This document shows positions 45,240 to 56,200 of a stretch of 64,000 bases of DNA, piece after piece (positions within the stretch are counted from its first letter, which is position 1; each line of letters begins with the position of its first letter). Source of the DNA: Brachionus manjavacas (taxonomy: Eukaryota > Rotifera > Eurotatoria > Ploima > Brachionidae); contig JAHQIY010000019.1 of assembly GCA_019054805.1 (NCBI GenBank), positions 526,001 to 590,000 on the forward strand. The letters are read 5' to 3'. The translations under genes were made by a program, and so were the position numbers. A model generated the notes under the pieces. That model worked only from the letters and a program-made list of their open reading frames with translations, did no database searches and was not told where the DNA came from.

Positions 45240-45515
45240 AAAAATGTTCTCTAATAAATGCTTTTTTGCAAATGCAGGTCTGCCTCTCTTTCTTTTTGGT
45301 CCGATGGGAACTGATTTAGCTATCAATGGAGAATTGACTTATTTTCTGATCTAAAAGCCTTACCAACTATATGCTTGCATATATACTCTTTTAGAAGACA
45401 AGGACAAGTGCACTTAGCCTTTTTCCAATCTTGACAATTCTCTCTATTAAGATGCCATATATTAAATGACTTCACAAAATGATCAAAAGTCGTGAATTCT
45501 TTCAGCATCAGAAAT
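45240..45515 (-). pseudogene. SWIM zinc-finger/GRP tail of a Mutator-like transposase
   Basis: The minus strand reads 'AKCTCPCLLKEYICKHIVGK', a full SWIM motif. After a frameshift comes 'SVPIGPKRKRGRPAFAKKHL', the archetypal MULE C-terminal tail. The copy lacks everything upstream of the finger. It lies just beyond the 3' end of a LINE. Confidence 0.75.
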
Positions 45516-45779
45516 CTTATTCTGTATCATTGGCCTGTATCATATTCGATGCATTTTGACCATTCCTTTGATATTATCAGCGTTGTCAAATGTTATATTA
45601 AATTATTTCACCACTAAGATTAGTTAATGCTCTTAATGAATTCTAATTTTAACAATTTTTTTTTATTAAACACTCATATGATTCTTTTACACCCCTATTT
45701 TTATATTTTTAAAAACCTGACCTCCTACTGAGCCCCAATTTTATACGACTAACCTCCAACTGACGGTGGACGGTTATTA

Positions 45780-47497
45780 TTATTTTATTTATTTGTATAT
45801 CTGTACCGAGCTAGAGCTCCTTCAGATTAAGAAAAAAAAAAAAAAAAATTAAAATAAAGTTAAATAAAATAAAATAAAAATAAAAAGTAAGAAAAAAATA
45901 AAGTTAAAATAATATAACTTAAAAAGTAGATAAATATTAAAATTAAAATTAGATAAATTTTGATAGAGAGTAACAGAATACATATTTTAATTATTTGATG
46001 ATTCAGGAAAAAAAGAAGAAATAGTAAGGTAGCAATTACACAATGGAGTTGGGTACTCGATGTATCTTGATTCGAAACCTCTGTTATATTCTTCCACCAG
46101 TCTAACAGTTAATGGAACAGAATGGCTCAGTCCTGCCCTAACATATCTCTCACTCAACTCAAAAAGTCGATTTGAGACTGTTAGTAGTTTAAGTTTATTA
46201 TATGCCTCATTATGTAATATGTTGGAGGGAGTATCATATCTTAGTTTTAGTATAGAACGAACTGCTGAATTTTGGATTACTTCTAACCTTTTGATATTAG
46301 TTTCTGAAAGAGAGTTAAGACAAGGAAAAGAATAATCTAGAATAGATCCAATCAAAGACTTATAAAGGTTTCCTAAAGTGTTTAAGTCAAGGCCCCATTT
46401 TTTATTCGACAAGATTTTTATTAAATTTAGCCTTGAATTGCAACGTTCTTTAATTTCTTCTATCATTGAAGAAAAGGTTAATTTAGAATCAAATCTAATA
46501 CCTAGGAACTTTATTTCTTTTAAGTTTTCGATTCTATTCCCATAAATCCTTAAATTAAACACAGAACTTACTTTATTATTTTTAGTAAAAATCATTGAGC
46601 AAGACTTTTCAACCGAAATCTTCATTTTCCACTTGAAAAGCCACTTTTCTAATTCAACTAAGTACTTATTCATCTTACTTTCTATATTTCCATTTTTTTT
46701 ATAAATGAAAAAAGTGACAAGATCGTCTGCAAAGAGAAGTGAATATTCTTTATTAGATTTATTTCTTTTAGGAATATCATTAATAAATATACTAAATAAT
46801 AAAGGACTAATAACTGATCCTTGAGGAACGCCAGCAGATATTTTGAATTCATCACTAATGTGATCATTTATATTTACTTTAAATGTTCTACAGTTAAGAA
46901 ATGATTTAATCCAATAAATTAAGTAGGCAGGTATATTTATCTTTATCAGCTTGAAAATTATACCTTCATGCCAGACTTTGTCGAAAGCTTTAGAAATGTC
47001 AAAAAATAAGCAACATACTTTTTTCTTTCTATTAAAAGATTCGACAACTTTTTGGATAAGGAAAACTAAATTATCTGCGGTTCTTCGATGTTTCCTAAAA
47101 CCAGATTGTTCCTGAATTAGCAAAGAATTTTTTTCCAAGAAATCATATAACCTTGAAAATATAATACGTTCAAGCAGTTTACCCAGACAGCTTGTAATGC
47201 TTATTGGTCGATAATTAGATGGGTCTTGTGTAGGTGAAGATTTCTTAGGTATCATTGTGATATTGGCACTTTTCCAAGCTTTAGGAACTGTACCTTCTTG
47301 GAGACTAAGATTGAAGAGATCTATTATTTCTTTTAACAAATTTAAAGGGAGGTTTTTTAACATTAAATTGTGGATAAGGTCAGGTCCGCAAGCTGCTTCT
47401 CCTTTTAGCCTTTTTAATGCTATAATCATTTCATTAAGGCTAATCGGTTCGTTGAGTATTGGCTGACTATTATTCTTAAAGTATTTTAAATTAAAAT
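45780..47497 (-). mobile_element. 5'-truncated non-LTR retrotransposon (same family as 8985-10616)
   Basis: The 3' end at 45780-45832 carries CTGAAGGAGCTCTAGCTCGG and an AAATAAATAAAATA tail; the 5' end stops within ORF2 near 47497. A 66-bp fragment at 45705-45770 belongs to the GGGTCAGT foldback family, so the LINE may have landed in or beside such a repeat. Confidence 0.82.
45987..47429 (-). CDS. Reverse transcriptase domain of truncated LINE, second copy
   Basis: A 480-residue open frame, readable up to about 47497 (NSQPILNEPISLNEMIIALK). The motifs are 'GPDLIHNLMLKNLPLNLL', NYRPISITSCLGKLLERI, 'LFFDISKAFDKVWHEGII', AGVPQGSVISPLLFSIFIND and 'SLLFADDLVTFFIYKKNG', ending CNCYLTISSFFPESSNN. 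It is clearly homologous to the copy at 9001 along its whole length, extends further 5', and is likewise without an endonuclease domain. The frame is undamaged, implying recent activity of an unseen full-length master. Confidence 0.87.
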   Translation of the reverse strand: MIIALKRLKGEAACGPDLIHNLMLKNLPLNLLKEIIDLFNLSLQEGTVPKAWKSANITMIPKKSSPTQDPSNYRPISITSCLGKLLERIIFSRLYDFLEKNSLLIQEQSGFRKHRRTADNLVFLIQKVVESFNRKKKVCCLFFDISKAFDKVWHEGIIFKLIKINIPAYLIYWIKSFLNCRTFKVNINDHISDEFKISAGVPQGSVISPLLFSIFINDIPKRNKSNKEYSLLFADDLVTFFIYKKNGNIESKMNKYLVELEKWLFKWKMKISVEKSCSMIFTKNNKVSSVFNLRIYGNRIENLKEIKFLGIRFDSKLTFSSMIEEIKERCNSRLNLIKILSNKKWGLDLNTLGNLYKSLIGSILDYSFPCLNSLSETNIKRLEVIQNSAVRSILKLRYDTPSNILHNEAYNKLKLLTVSNRLFELSERYVRAGLSHSVPLTVRLVEEYNRGFESRYIEYPTPLCNCYLTISSFFPESSNN

Positions 47498-47724
47498 TTG
47501 ACGTGTATAATTTTACGTGTATAATTTTGCCGTCATTAATTTGACACGATAAATTAATCGACCCTAAATCTTGACGCCTATAATTATGACTTTACTTAAA
47601 TTAACTAGAATATTTTAGACGAAAAATTAATTAGACTAAATATAAACTTGACGAAAAATTATTTTATTAATTGATTAATAAAAAAAGTTGAAATATATCT
47701 ACAATTTAATAATCAATAAGTAAA

Positions 47725-49146
47725 TTAGTAATCTATAATTAAAGCTAAATTTCTTAAATAATCTATAACTTTAATTTTTGAATAGTCTTTAATTATTTCA
47801 CTTATGCGATTATCTACTTCTACGTAAGTGGCTTTTCTTTTTGGTAATCTTCCTGTGACCAATTGCAAATGAATCGCTTCCATATTGGCTTGTTCCAACT
47901 TGATTTTATCAATAAAAGCATAAATAACAGGAGATCTTCGAATAACATTCTGTAATGCTGAGTGCCAGCCTTCAATGTTATTATTTGTTCGAGGCATATT
48001 TTCTATATTTCGAACATAAACGTTGCAAAGATCGTGTTTGAATGTAGGATCTTTTCGACCAACACCTCTACCACGATTAACCTCTCCAATATATGTGGAC
48101 TCAAAAAATTTTATAAAATTGATATAATTTTTTGAAAACTCTTCATATTCTTTTTTAAACAATTCATAAGCATAGATCACATCATCCACAGGCACAAAAG
48201 CTAACGCTGCTATACTTTTAAAAAATAAGCGAACCTCACTAATCTCATTATAAGCGGTCTGGTACCCAAACTCTTGTACTTTTCGCCATTAATTCTGTTT
48301 GAAATGGAAAAAGCATCCATACGAAACTGTGTCGTCGTAGGTATTATTTACCGCACTAAGAATAGCTTGCTCAAAATCTGAACTTATTGAATGAGGATTA
48401 ACTTGCAGTAGGTTCTTTAAAATTTCAAAATTTCTAGTGTAAGTATCGAGCGTCTTATTTGGTAATAAACAATACATACAAGGTAGATTTTTACCTTTAA
48501 GAATTATATGAATAGTAAACAATTGGTAGAATATGTCAGGGCAAACGTCAAAGGTGCCATCAACATACCAATTGAGATTACTTTTAAGCAATTTTAGATT
48601 ATTTTCGGTACCAAAAAGAATTATTCTATTTGTGTCCTCTTTACCAGAATCATAAATAATGAAACTATCATTATTACAACTACGCTTGTACTCTTCGGGT
48701 AAGTCTAAATCGTTTCTACTGGTAGGTTTTTGATATTGATCATATGGATTTTCCTTTCTACGATTCAATCTTTGGCGCAGTGCATCGTATGTTGGGAATA
48801 GAGCTTGTGCTTCTATTGTGAGCCCTACTTGAACAGCTTGTATAGCACTTCGACATCCGTTTGAATTTTTGTCTTTTAACCCATTCAAATCTTTTCTTAT
48901 TTCTATTTTTGATGGCTTAGCTGGATGTTCATGCCATTTTTGACCTTCGGTTACTGGAGGATTAAGACCTGTTGTATAAACTCTAGCTTTACAGTCATTA
49001 TGAGAATTACAACGCCAACTATGCTTATTAGTAGATTTAGCGACAAAATCTAACTTATGTTCATAATTTCGATAAATTAGAAGTTTTTTACCACGCTGAG
49101 AAAGACAGATGTCAAGTTTATCAAAAGATTTAATTAATTCTTCCAT
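47725..49146 (-). pseudogene. FLYWCH-MULE transposase with one in-frame stop
   Basis: Two ORFs, 49146-48289 and 48195-47725, are in the same frame. The 31 codons between them are open, so a single TAA at 48291-48289 (FHFKQN-stop-WRKVQEFGYQ) is the only visible lesion. Residues ~15-80 form a FLYWCH-type zinc finger (LIYRNYEHKLDF, WRCNSHNDCKARVYT, HEH). The MULE DDE core follows: 'WYVDGTFDVCPDIFYQLFTI' (first Asp), ISSDFEQAILSA (second Asp) and GCFFHFK. The C-terminal part has MPRTNNNIEGWHSALQN, the usual N-N-x-E-x-W-H motif. No SWIM finger follows. It is nearly intact and so either young or recently inactivated. Confidence 0.83.
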
Positions 49147-49212
49147 GTTGAAAAAAAAATAGAGAAAAAATAATTAAATTAGCCAAGTCACGTCGAGTGA
49201 CGTTCAAATTAC

Positions 49213-49955
49213 TGACCCCCATCTTTCTTGAAAAGAATTTAACGAGCTTTCTAAAAATGTGCTTAGTTTTTCTCCAGGAAGTATAGTTTTCGAGAATTTC
49301 ATCATAAAGATTTCATAATAATTGAGAAAAATTCAGTTCATAATTGTTTGTTTTATTAATTAATTTTTTAAATTATTCATCAAAAATTACTATTGATTTA
49401 TAGCAATTAATTTAATAAAAAAATAAAGTCTATGTCTTAAATTTTTAATTACGAAAAAATATGATAAACTTAAATGAGGCGAAATTTTTTTATTTTACTA
49501 ATAATTTTTACTAACTATAAAACTAGGCACATTTTTAGAAAGCTCGTTAAATTCTCTTCAAGAAAAATGGGAGTCAGTTGGGGGTCAGTCGTATAAAATT
49601 GGGGGGTGCCATGTTTCTTTGAAAATAGATTATAATTTTTTCGCTAAAAATAATTTTGAAATTAGGAAAACAAACATAAAGTCAAAAAGCTTAGAAAATT
49701 CTTGATCGAATTGTATATCGTTTTAAAACTCTAAAATGCCATTTCAAAATAACAAGGGTCTTTTATTTTAATCAAAATATCTCGAAAACTATACTTCGTG
49801 GAGAAAAACTAACTTAATTTTCAAAAAAAAGAGTAAAATTCAAACTTAATGATATATTAAAACTTTCGAAAATATTTTGCTTTGCATAAAAATTGGGGGT
49901 CAGGAAATTTGAAAAAATTGGGGGTCAGTGTTTTAGTAGGACCCTTAGAATTTTA
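49213..49955. repeat. Foldback repeat, GGGTCAGT family, longest copy
   Basis: ACTGACCCCCATCTTTCTTG with 'GAGCTTTCTAAAAATGTGCT' (49213-49275) is mirrored at 49540-49590. Further GGGGTCAG blocks lie at 49580, 49894 and 49920, and the right end is 'CAGTGTTTTAGTAGGACCCT'. Related pieces lie at 25326-25800 and 45705-45770. No coding sequence is present. Confidence 0.6.
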
Positions 49956-50135
49956 TAAAAAATAAATTTTTCTCTTTTAATTTTTCAAAAATTTTAATAA
50001 CAAAATAAAAAATTTAAACAGCAATCCCTTGCTTGAGTATAAGTGCTTTATACAAAATTTGAATTAAATCCTAAATATAAAAAGCTTCGATCCTAGTTAA
50101 AGGTCTGCGCAAACTCCGCGCTTTTCAAAATACAC

Positions 50136-50144
50136 TATAAAAAA
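50136..50144 (+). promoter_or_regulatory. Possible TATA box of the Tudor gene
   Basis: TATAAAAAA stands about 110 bp before the proposed start codon, next to a locally less AT-rich stretch (CTGCGCAAACTCCGCGC at 50104-50120). In such AT-rich DNA the match alone is weak. Confidence 0.25.
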
Positions 50145-50248
50145 ACCCCACATGTTCATAGATCTCACTTTATTTACTTAATTTAAATCCAGTTCTCTTG
50201 TAAAAATTAATTTTGTAACAAACTTTTTTCTTGCTTGTATCCCAGAAA

Positions 50249-53200
50249 ATGGTAAGTGGAAAGAGTGAGCATTTTTCATTGATAATAAATCTATTTCCCA
50301 AGGAAAACATGAATTCAAATCGAAAGTGCGGCGAGCTGATCTTTGCCAAGAGTCCGCACAATTTTTGGATCAGATTAGAAGAGTATAAGAATGATTATAC
50401 AAACATGCTCGGTCGGCTCCAAGCCGAGTACCAGGACGCCCACAAAAAGTGAGACCCTCCCCTAACTTCACTCTTGTCCTCCTTACCCAATTTTTCTTTA
50501 GTCCTGATCTAGCTGTGGCCGATGTCCAGCTAGGCTCCAAATACTGCACCTTCAACCAGCAGCTGTTCGAGTGGCAGCGCTGCGAGATCTTAGTGGTGAA
50601 CAAATCGGACGTGTTCATATCCTACATAGACATCGGGCGGACCGATCTAATCCCGCTCAGATCCGTCAAAAAACTAAATTCCTCATTCCACAGTCAGCCG
50701 TCTTTTGCGCTCCACTGCACTCTGCACGGTGTCAAGCCCGCAAATTCAGGCTCCTGGTCCACTCAGTCCATTCATGAGTTCACCAAATTGACTTTGAACA
50801 AAACAGTCACCTTAAACATTCGCTCCAAAGTCGACAATGTCTTTCATGTGGATTTATTTGCCAAAAATGTCAGTTTGGGCGAGCATTTGGTGAAAAACGG
50901 CTTTGGCCAGTGCGTCCAGGTCGATTCTGTTGTTCAACGACCCATTGGTCTTGCCAAATTTGACACCAATCAAACTTATGACGTCACAGTCTCGACCATC
51001 TACTCGCCATTCTGTTTCTATGTACAAATAAATAATTTTTTGAATGAATTCGATGAGTTCGAGTGCGAGCTGCAGAATTTCTACCAAAATGTGAATGTGG
51101 AGAGTCAGATGTTGACGAGTGGTCAGATCGGAGCGATCTGTGTGGCCAAGTTCAGCGAAGATCAGCAATGGTACCGGGCATTGATCAAAGAAGCTGATGA
51201 GAAGTGCGCCAAGGTGTTTTTCGTCGACTACGGCAACGAGGACACAGTGCCGCTGGCCGAAGTCCTCAAATTGGAGCCGATGTTTGCGGCTCAACCGGCC
51301 ATGGCGATCAAATGCTGCCTGGACGGTGTGAAGCCGCCTGGTGACGGCTTTTTGGAGCACAAGATGCAACAGGTGTCCGACTTCATGTTCAATGCAATGG
51401 TTGATCACGTGACTTGTTTGTTCACCGGCAGGCAGCTAGACGACTCGCACTTTGTGCAAGTGAGGGTGGCGACAACAAATTTGTCCGATTTGCTGATCGA
51501 AAACGGCCTGGTGAGCAGAGTGGAGGCGTCGCCGCTCAAAAAAATTCCTCTCGGCAAACAAAGCGCTCAGAGGGCGAGGAGCGTGGCCTGCGTGGACGGC
51601 GTCAAACGCTACGCCAACGAAACACTCGACCTGCAAATCGACAAGACACACGAAATAGTCATCACTCACATAGAAACTTTTGGCGAGTTCTACTTCAAGC
51701 TGAAAGAGAGCGACAGCGTCAAACACGCCACCAACAACATGAAGTATTTCTACGAGAAAAAAGTCAACTTGCCTCAGCCCCACTTGGCCGCCAATTATCC
51801 ATGCATGTACTACGACTACGAGGGCAAAGAGTGGCACCGGGCCAAAATAGTGCACGTGTACGACCACGATCATTGTCTGGTTCGTTTGGTGGACACGGGC
51901 CGCACCAAATTCTCCAGTCGCCGAGAACTGAGAGAAATATACGAGAAATTTTTGGAGAGCCAGTGTCAAAGCTCGATGGGCTGCTTGGACGGACTGGCGC
52001 AGCTAGACGACGACGAAGTGGACGAGACGGTCTTGTTGCGCTTCAAAGAAATAGCCTTGGGCCGGAGCTTTTTGGCCAAAGTGATCAAACGAGACCGGGT
52101 CAGAGACTTGGACAGGTATTGGGTGAATTTGTTTGACGAGTCGGCCGAGTCCGTCTATCACATGTTGGTCGACAGTGCCGAAAACTCTGTGCTAAATTTG
52201 TCGCAAAAATTTCGGCCCGTGGTCAAGTCGAGTCTGGAGGAGACCCAAGTGTCCGTGCTGGAAGTGAGCAGCGGCGATGCGGACGACACCAAAAAACACA
52301 AATGCTTGGAGTACTATTTTTACGAGCCGCTCAAGCTCGACCCGGACACGTACTACTCCGTGAACATAAGCAATTTTGAGTCGGTGAGCAATTTTCACGC
52401 GCAGCTAAACGCCGCCTTCGCCACCTTCGACCAGCGATTCGAGCAATTTCAGGAGTCGTGCGAGGGCGGCGTGCGAGTGAGCGGCGGCGGCGACGAGCTG
52501 AGCTCGATTGGCGACGTGTCCAAGCTGGCAGTGGGCGCCAAGTTCTACGACGACAACTTGTGGTACAGATCTCGAATTTTGAGCATTGAAGACAAAAATC
52601 ATGTCATGTTGGAATTTGTCGACTACGGCAATTGTCAACTCACCAACATCGAGCACGTGGTCTATTTGAACAAGGAATTTTCAAATTTCGCGCCAACAGC
52701 GGTCAAGGTCAAAAAATTTTTGTACACAGAGCAACTCAATTTGTCTGATAGACTGCTCGAGCAGCTTTTGCTCTACGGCACCACCACTGACCAAGCAGAA
52801 AAAGCCAACTGGACGTGCGCAATGTTCAGGAACAAGCACGAGCTGGTTGTAGATGATTTTTACGCTTTGCTGTACCAAACGGGCGTCCTCAAGCCGGACT
52901 ATTTCATACGTCCGTGCTCGAGCGATGCGATCATGAGCAACGAGCCGCTCGATGCAGACCTAGTGGACGTCAGATTGGCCACCATCGAGCACGGCCTCAA
53001 GCACATCTACTTCAATGTGAAAGGCTCCATGAGCCGAATGGAAAAAATGAGCAAGCTAATGGTGCCGTTGGTGCCAATAGACCATTTGAGCAGCCACGAG
53101 ATGTTTTTGATCAAGAACAAAGAGAAAATGTTCAGATGCAGACTGCTGTCCAAGAGTGGCAAGAGCAGAATAGTGTTCTACATTGATTATGGTCGGCGCG

Positions 53201-56200
53201 CGAGCCTTCAGCCGGACATGCAGTGCTACCAGATGCCACCGAGTCTCTATCAATTTCCGCACTTTGCTCTTCACTGTCGGCTCACTCTGGCCGACAACAT
53301 CGAAAAAGTGTGGACCAGAGAGGAAAAGGAAAAGTTCTATCTGAGAATAAAGCCCGGAAATGACTATCAAATAAAGCTGCTGAGCAGATCGGAGCCGTTT
53401 ATAGTGGAATTTTTTGACAAAAATAACCAAATAGATTTTCAATTTAATCAAATAATCAATCGAATGGTTCAGACCGACTACGAGACACAGTCGATAATGA
53501 ACGCGCTGGGCCAAGAGGTAACAGTGACAAATTTCGTAGGCCACATTGACTCGGACAGGTTCATTGTGTGTGCTCAGTCGGACCGATTGTTTGACAAACT
53601 GGTCGAGTTCAGCCAAAAAATAGGCGAGTACGTGAGGTCGAATGACCAGCGGGCCAAAGTGGTCAAACAGGGCGACATGTATTTGGCGCGCACCTCCAGC
53701 CAAACGTTCATGGACTCCATTGGCGATGAGAGGACGCGCGAGTTTGTGCGCACGTTCTACTCGCGCGTTCTAATAAGACAAAAAAATGCCCATCTCAAAG
53801 TCTACTACATTGACCTGGGACTCGAGGACACGGCCTCTCTCGCCAACGATCAGCCTGTCGACTACAAATTTCTACAATTGCCGCTTCAGTTTAAGCTACA
53901 GCCACAGTTTTTGTTCGAGCTGAAGCTGAACAAGTCGAGTTACTTGAAAAAATACAACTCGGCATGCATTCACAGTGACTTTGTGGACGCCGAGTTGATT
54001 GACCAGAATCTAGCCCACTTTAAAAACAAGAAGTTCTCTTTGGACTTGTCGCAGGCGTTCAGCCAGGCCGAGCTGACCAACCAGGCCGAGTTGATGAGTG
54101 TTGAAAAGGGCAAGAATCTGATCGATCTAGTCATAGAACAAAGCTTTAAGAACATCAACTGTCACCGCTTTTTGTGCCTAATCAGCCACATAAATTCAAT
54201 CGAAGACTTTTACATTCAAAAATTGAGCATGGACACGCTGCTCAAAGAGCTGCAGGAGACTGTACAAATCAAGGTGCAGAGCAACAAGCTGCAGCGGATT
54301 AAATCGCTTGACAACAACAAGCTGTGCGTGGCAGCGTTTGAGGACGGCTGTTTTTACCGCGCCAAAATAATCGCCTCCAACAGCGCCAATTCAATTGAGG
54401 TATTCTACATTGACTATGGAAACACAGCAACAGTGGGGACCGATGACCTCAGAGAGATAACGCCAGATTTGGTGGACAGATTTCCGAGAAACTTTGCGAT
54501 CAACTGTCGCCTGGACTTGGCGTATGCGCCCAGCAGCGAAGAACTCGAGCTGATCAACTCCTTTTTTTTCGACATACTAGATGAGGGTCGATTTGAAGTC
54601 AGACTAAAGACAAGACTTACCGACAACAGATACAACGACTCGGGCTTCTATCTAATCGAAATGATCGATGCCCAAACTAAAGAAAATGTCATTGAGGTGG
54701 TCAAGAAAAAAATTGCTGGAGAAATACACCAAGCTAGTTGTGTGCAGATGGAGGCTTCTGTGAGTGATAGTTTGGACGATGACAAAGCCATTGCCGAGTC
54801 GCTCAATGACGACACGACCGTCAATGCAACCAACTGTGAGTCAATGTGTGTGGCCAAAAATTTTGTGCCCAGAGATGACTGCTGGGAAACTACCAATTTG
54901 AGCATCAAGAACTACAATGCGTATGAAGAGACATTGAGCAGGACAGTGGTGGAGAGCGAGCTGGATGAGGACTCGAATGAAAAAAGTGAATTGTACAGCA
55001 CGGCCAATTCGAGTCAATTGGAAAAGACACTTGGCGAAGAGGAGACCTTAAAAGAGTGCTTCATTTCCTTTATGCATTCAAGTGAGGATTTTTTTATACA
55101 AAAAAGCGACTTTGATTCAGAAATAGAAAAACTGCAGCCTGTCATTGACCAGTGCTTGGACCCATTCGATTTGAATGAATCACAAGTGTGCATAGGACAA
55201 TTTAGACAAGATGGCTTGTTTTATAGATGCAAAATTTTGCAATGGTTGGTGGAGAGAAGAGAGGCCTTTTGTGAACTGGTAGATTTTGGCAATAGAGATT
55301 ACATAGACTTTGACACAATAACCAGAATGAGTGATAGTTTGTCAAGTGTTAAACCGCTGGCGATTAATTGCTCACTGGGCTTTGCCATCCAGGCGGACTC
55401 TCAGGCCTTTGCCAACCTAAACGATCTAGTCAATTCGGACACCAAATTTGATTGCAAGTTCAAGACTGACTGCGCCAATGGCCCGGCTCTAGTCGAGCTA
55501 TCCATTGCCAAAAACAATCTTGTTATTACTGAAGAATTGTTGCAAGACAAAAATTGTATGACCATGGTGAATCAGGAGGCTAAAAAAAATTTGTTCGACG
55601 AATACTATGATAACATTAATTCAGGGTGCAAGATCAATGATCTTAAATCAAAGCGTGAGGTAGATGACGACGATGAAGATGATCAAAAAATAGCAGCATC
55701 CAAATTGGCCCAAAATTTTAAGACATCCACACAAATTAACATGATCCAGAGCACAGAACCTTCGGGGCAAACAAACAAAAACTCCGATGCTCCAAGTGAT
55801 GTCTTGTTCTATGCAGCAGAATATTTACATCAAAGTGTAGACCACCCCAAAAATGAAACAGTAAATGATGTAGATGAATCTTCTTGGTCTAGGAACAACT
55901 CAGCTATTGACAACACAGCCATGCACCCTAAGAATGAAACAGTCAATGATGTAGATGAATCTTCTTGGTCTAGGAACAACTCAGCTATTGACAACACAGC
56001 CATGCACCCTAAGAATGAAACAGTCAATGATGTAGATGAATCTTCTTGGTCTAGGAACAACTCAGCTATTGACAACACAGCCATGCACCCTAAGAATGAA
56101 ACAGTCAATGATGTAGATGAATCTTCTTGGTCTAGGAACAACTCAGCTATTGACAACACAGCCATGCACCCCAAAAATGAAACAGTAAATGATGTAGATG

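Noticed and set aside
50854..53703. Several long minus-strand open frames (up to 215 codons) and a 240-codon plus frame at 51414-52136
   Set aside because: They overlap the Tudor exon in other frames; the strong codon bias of the real gene leaves them open, and none has a recognisable domain or splice partner.
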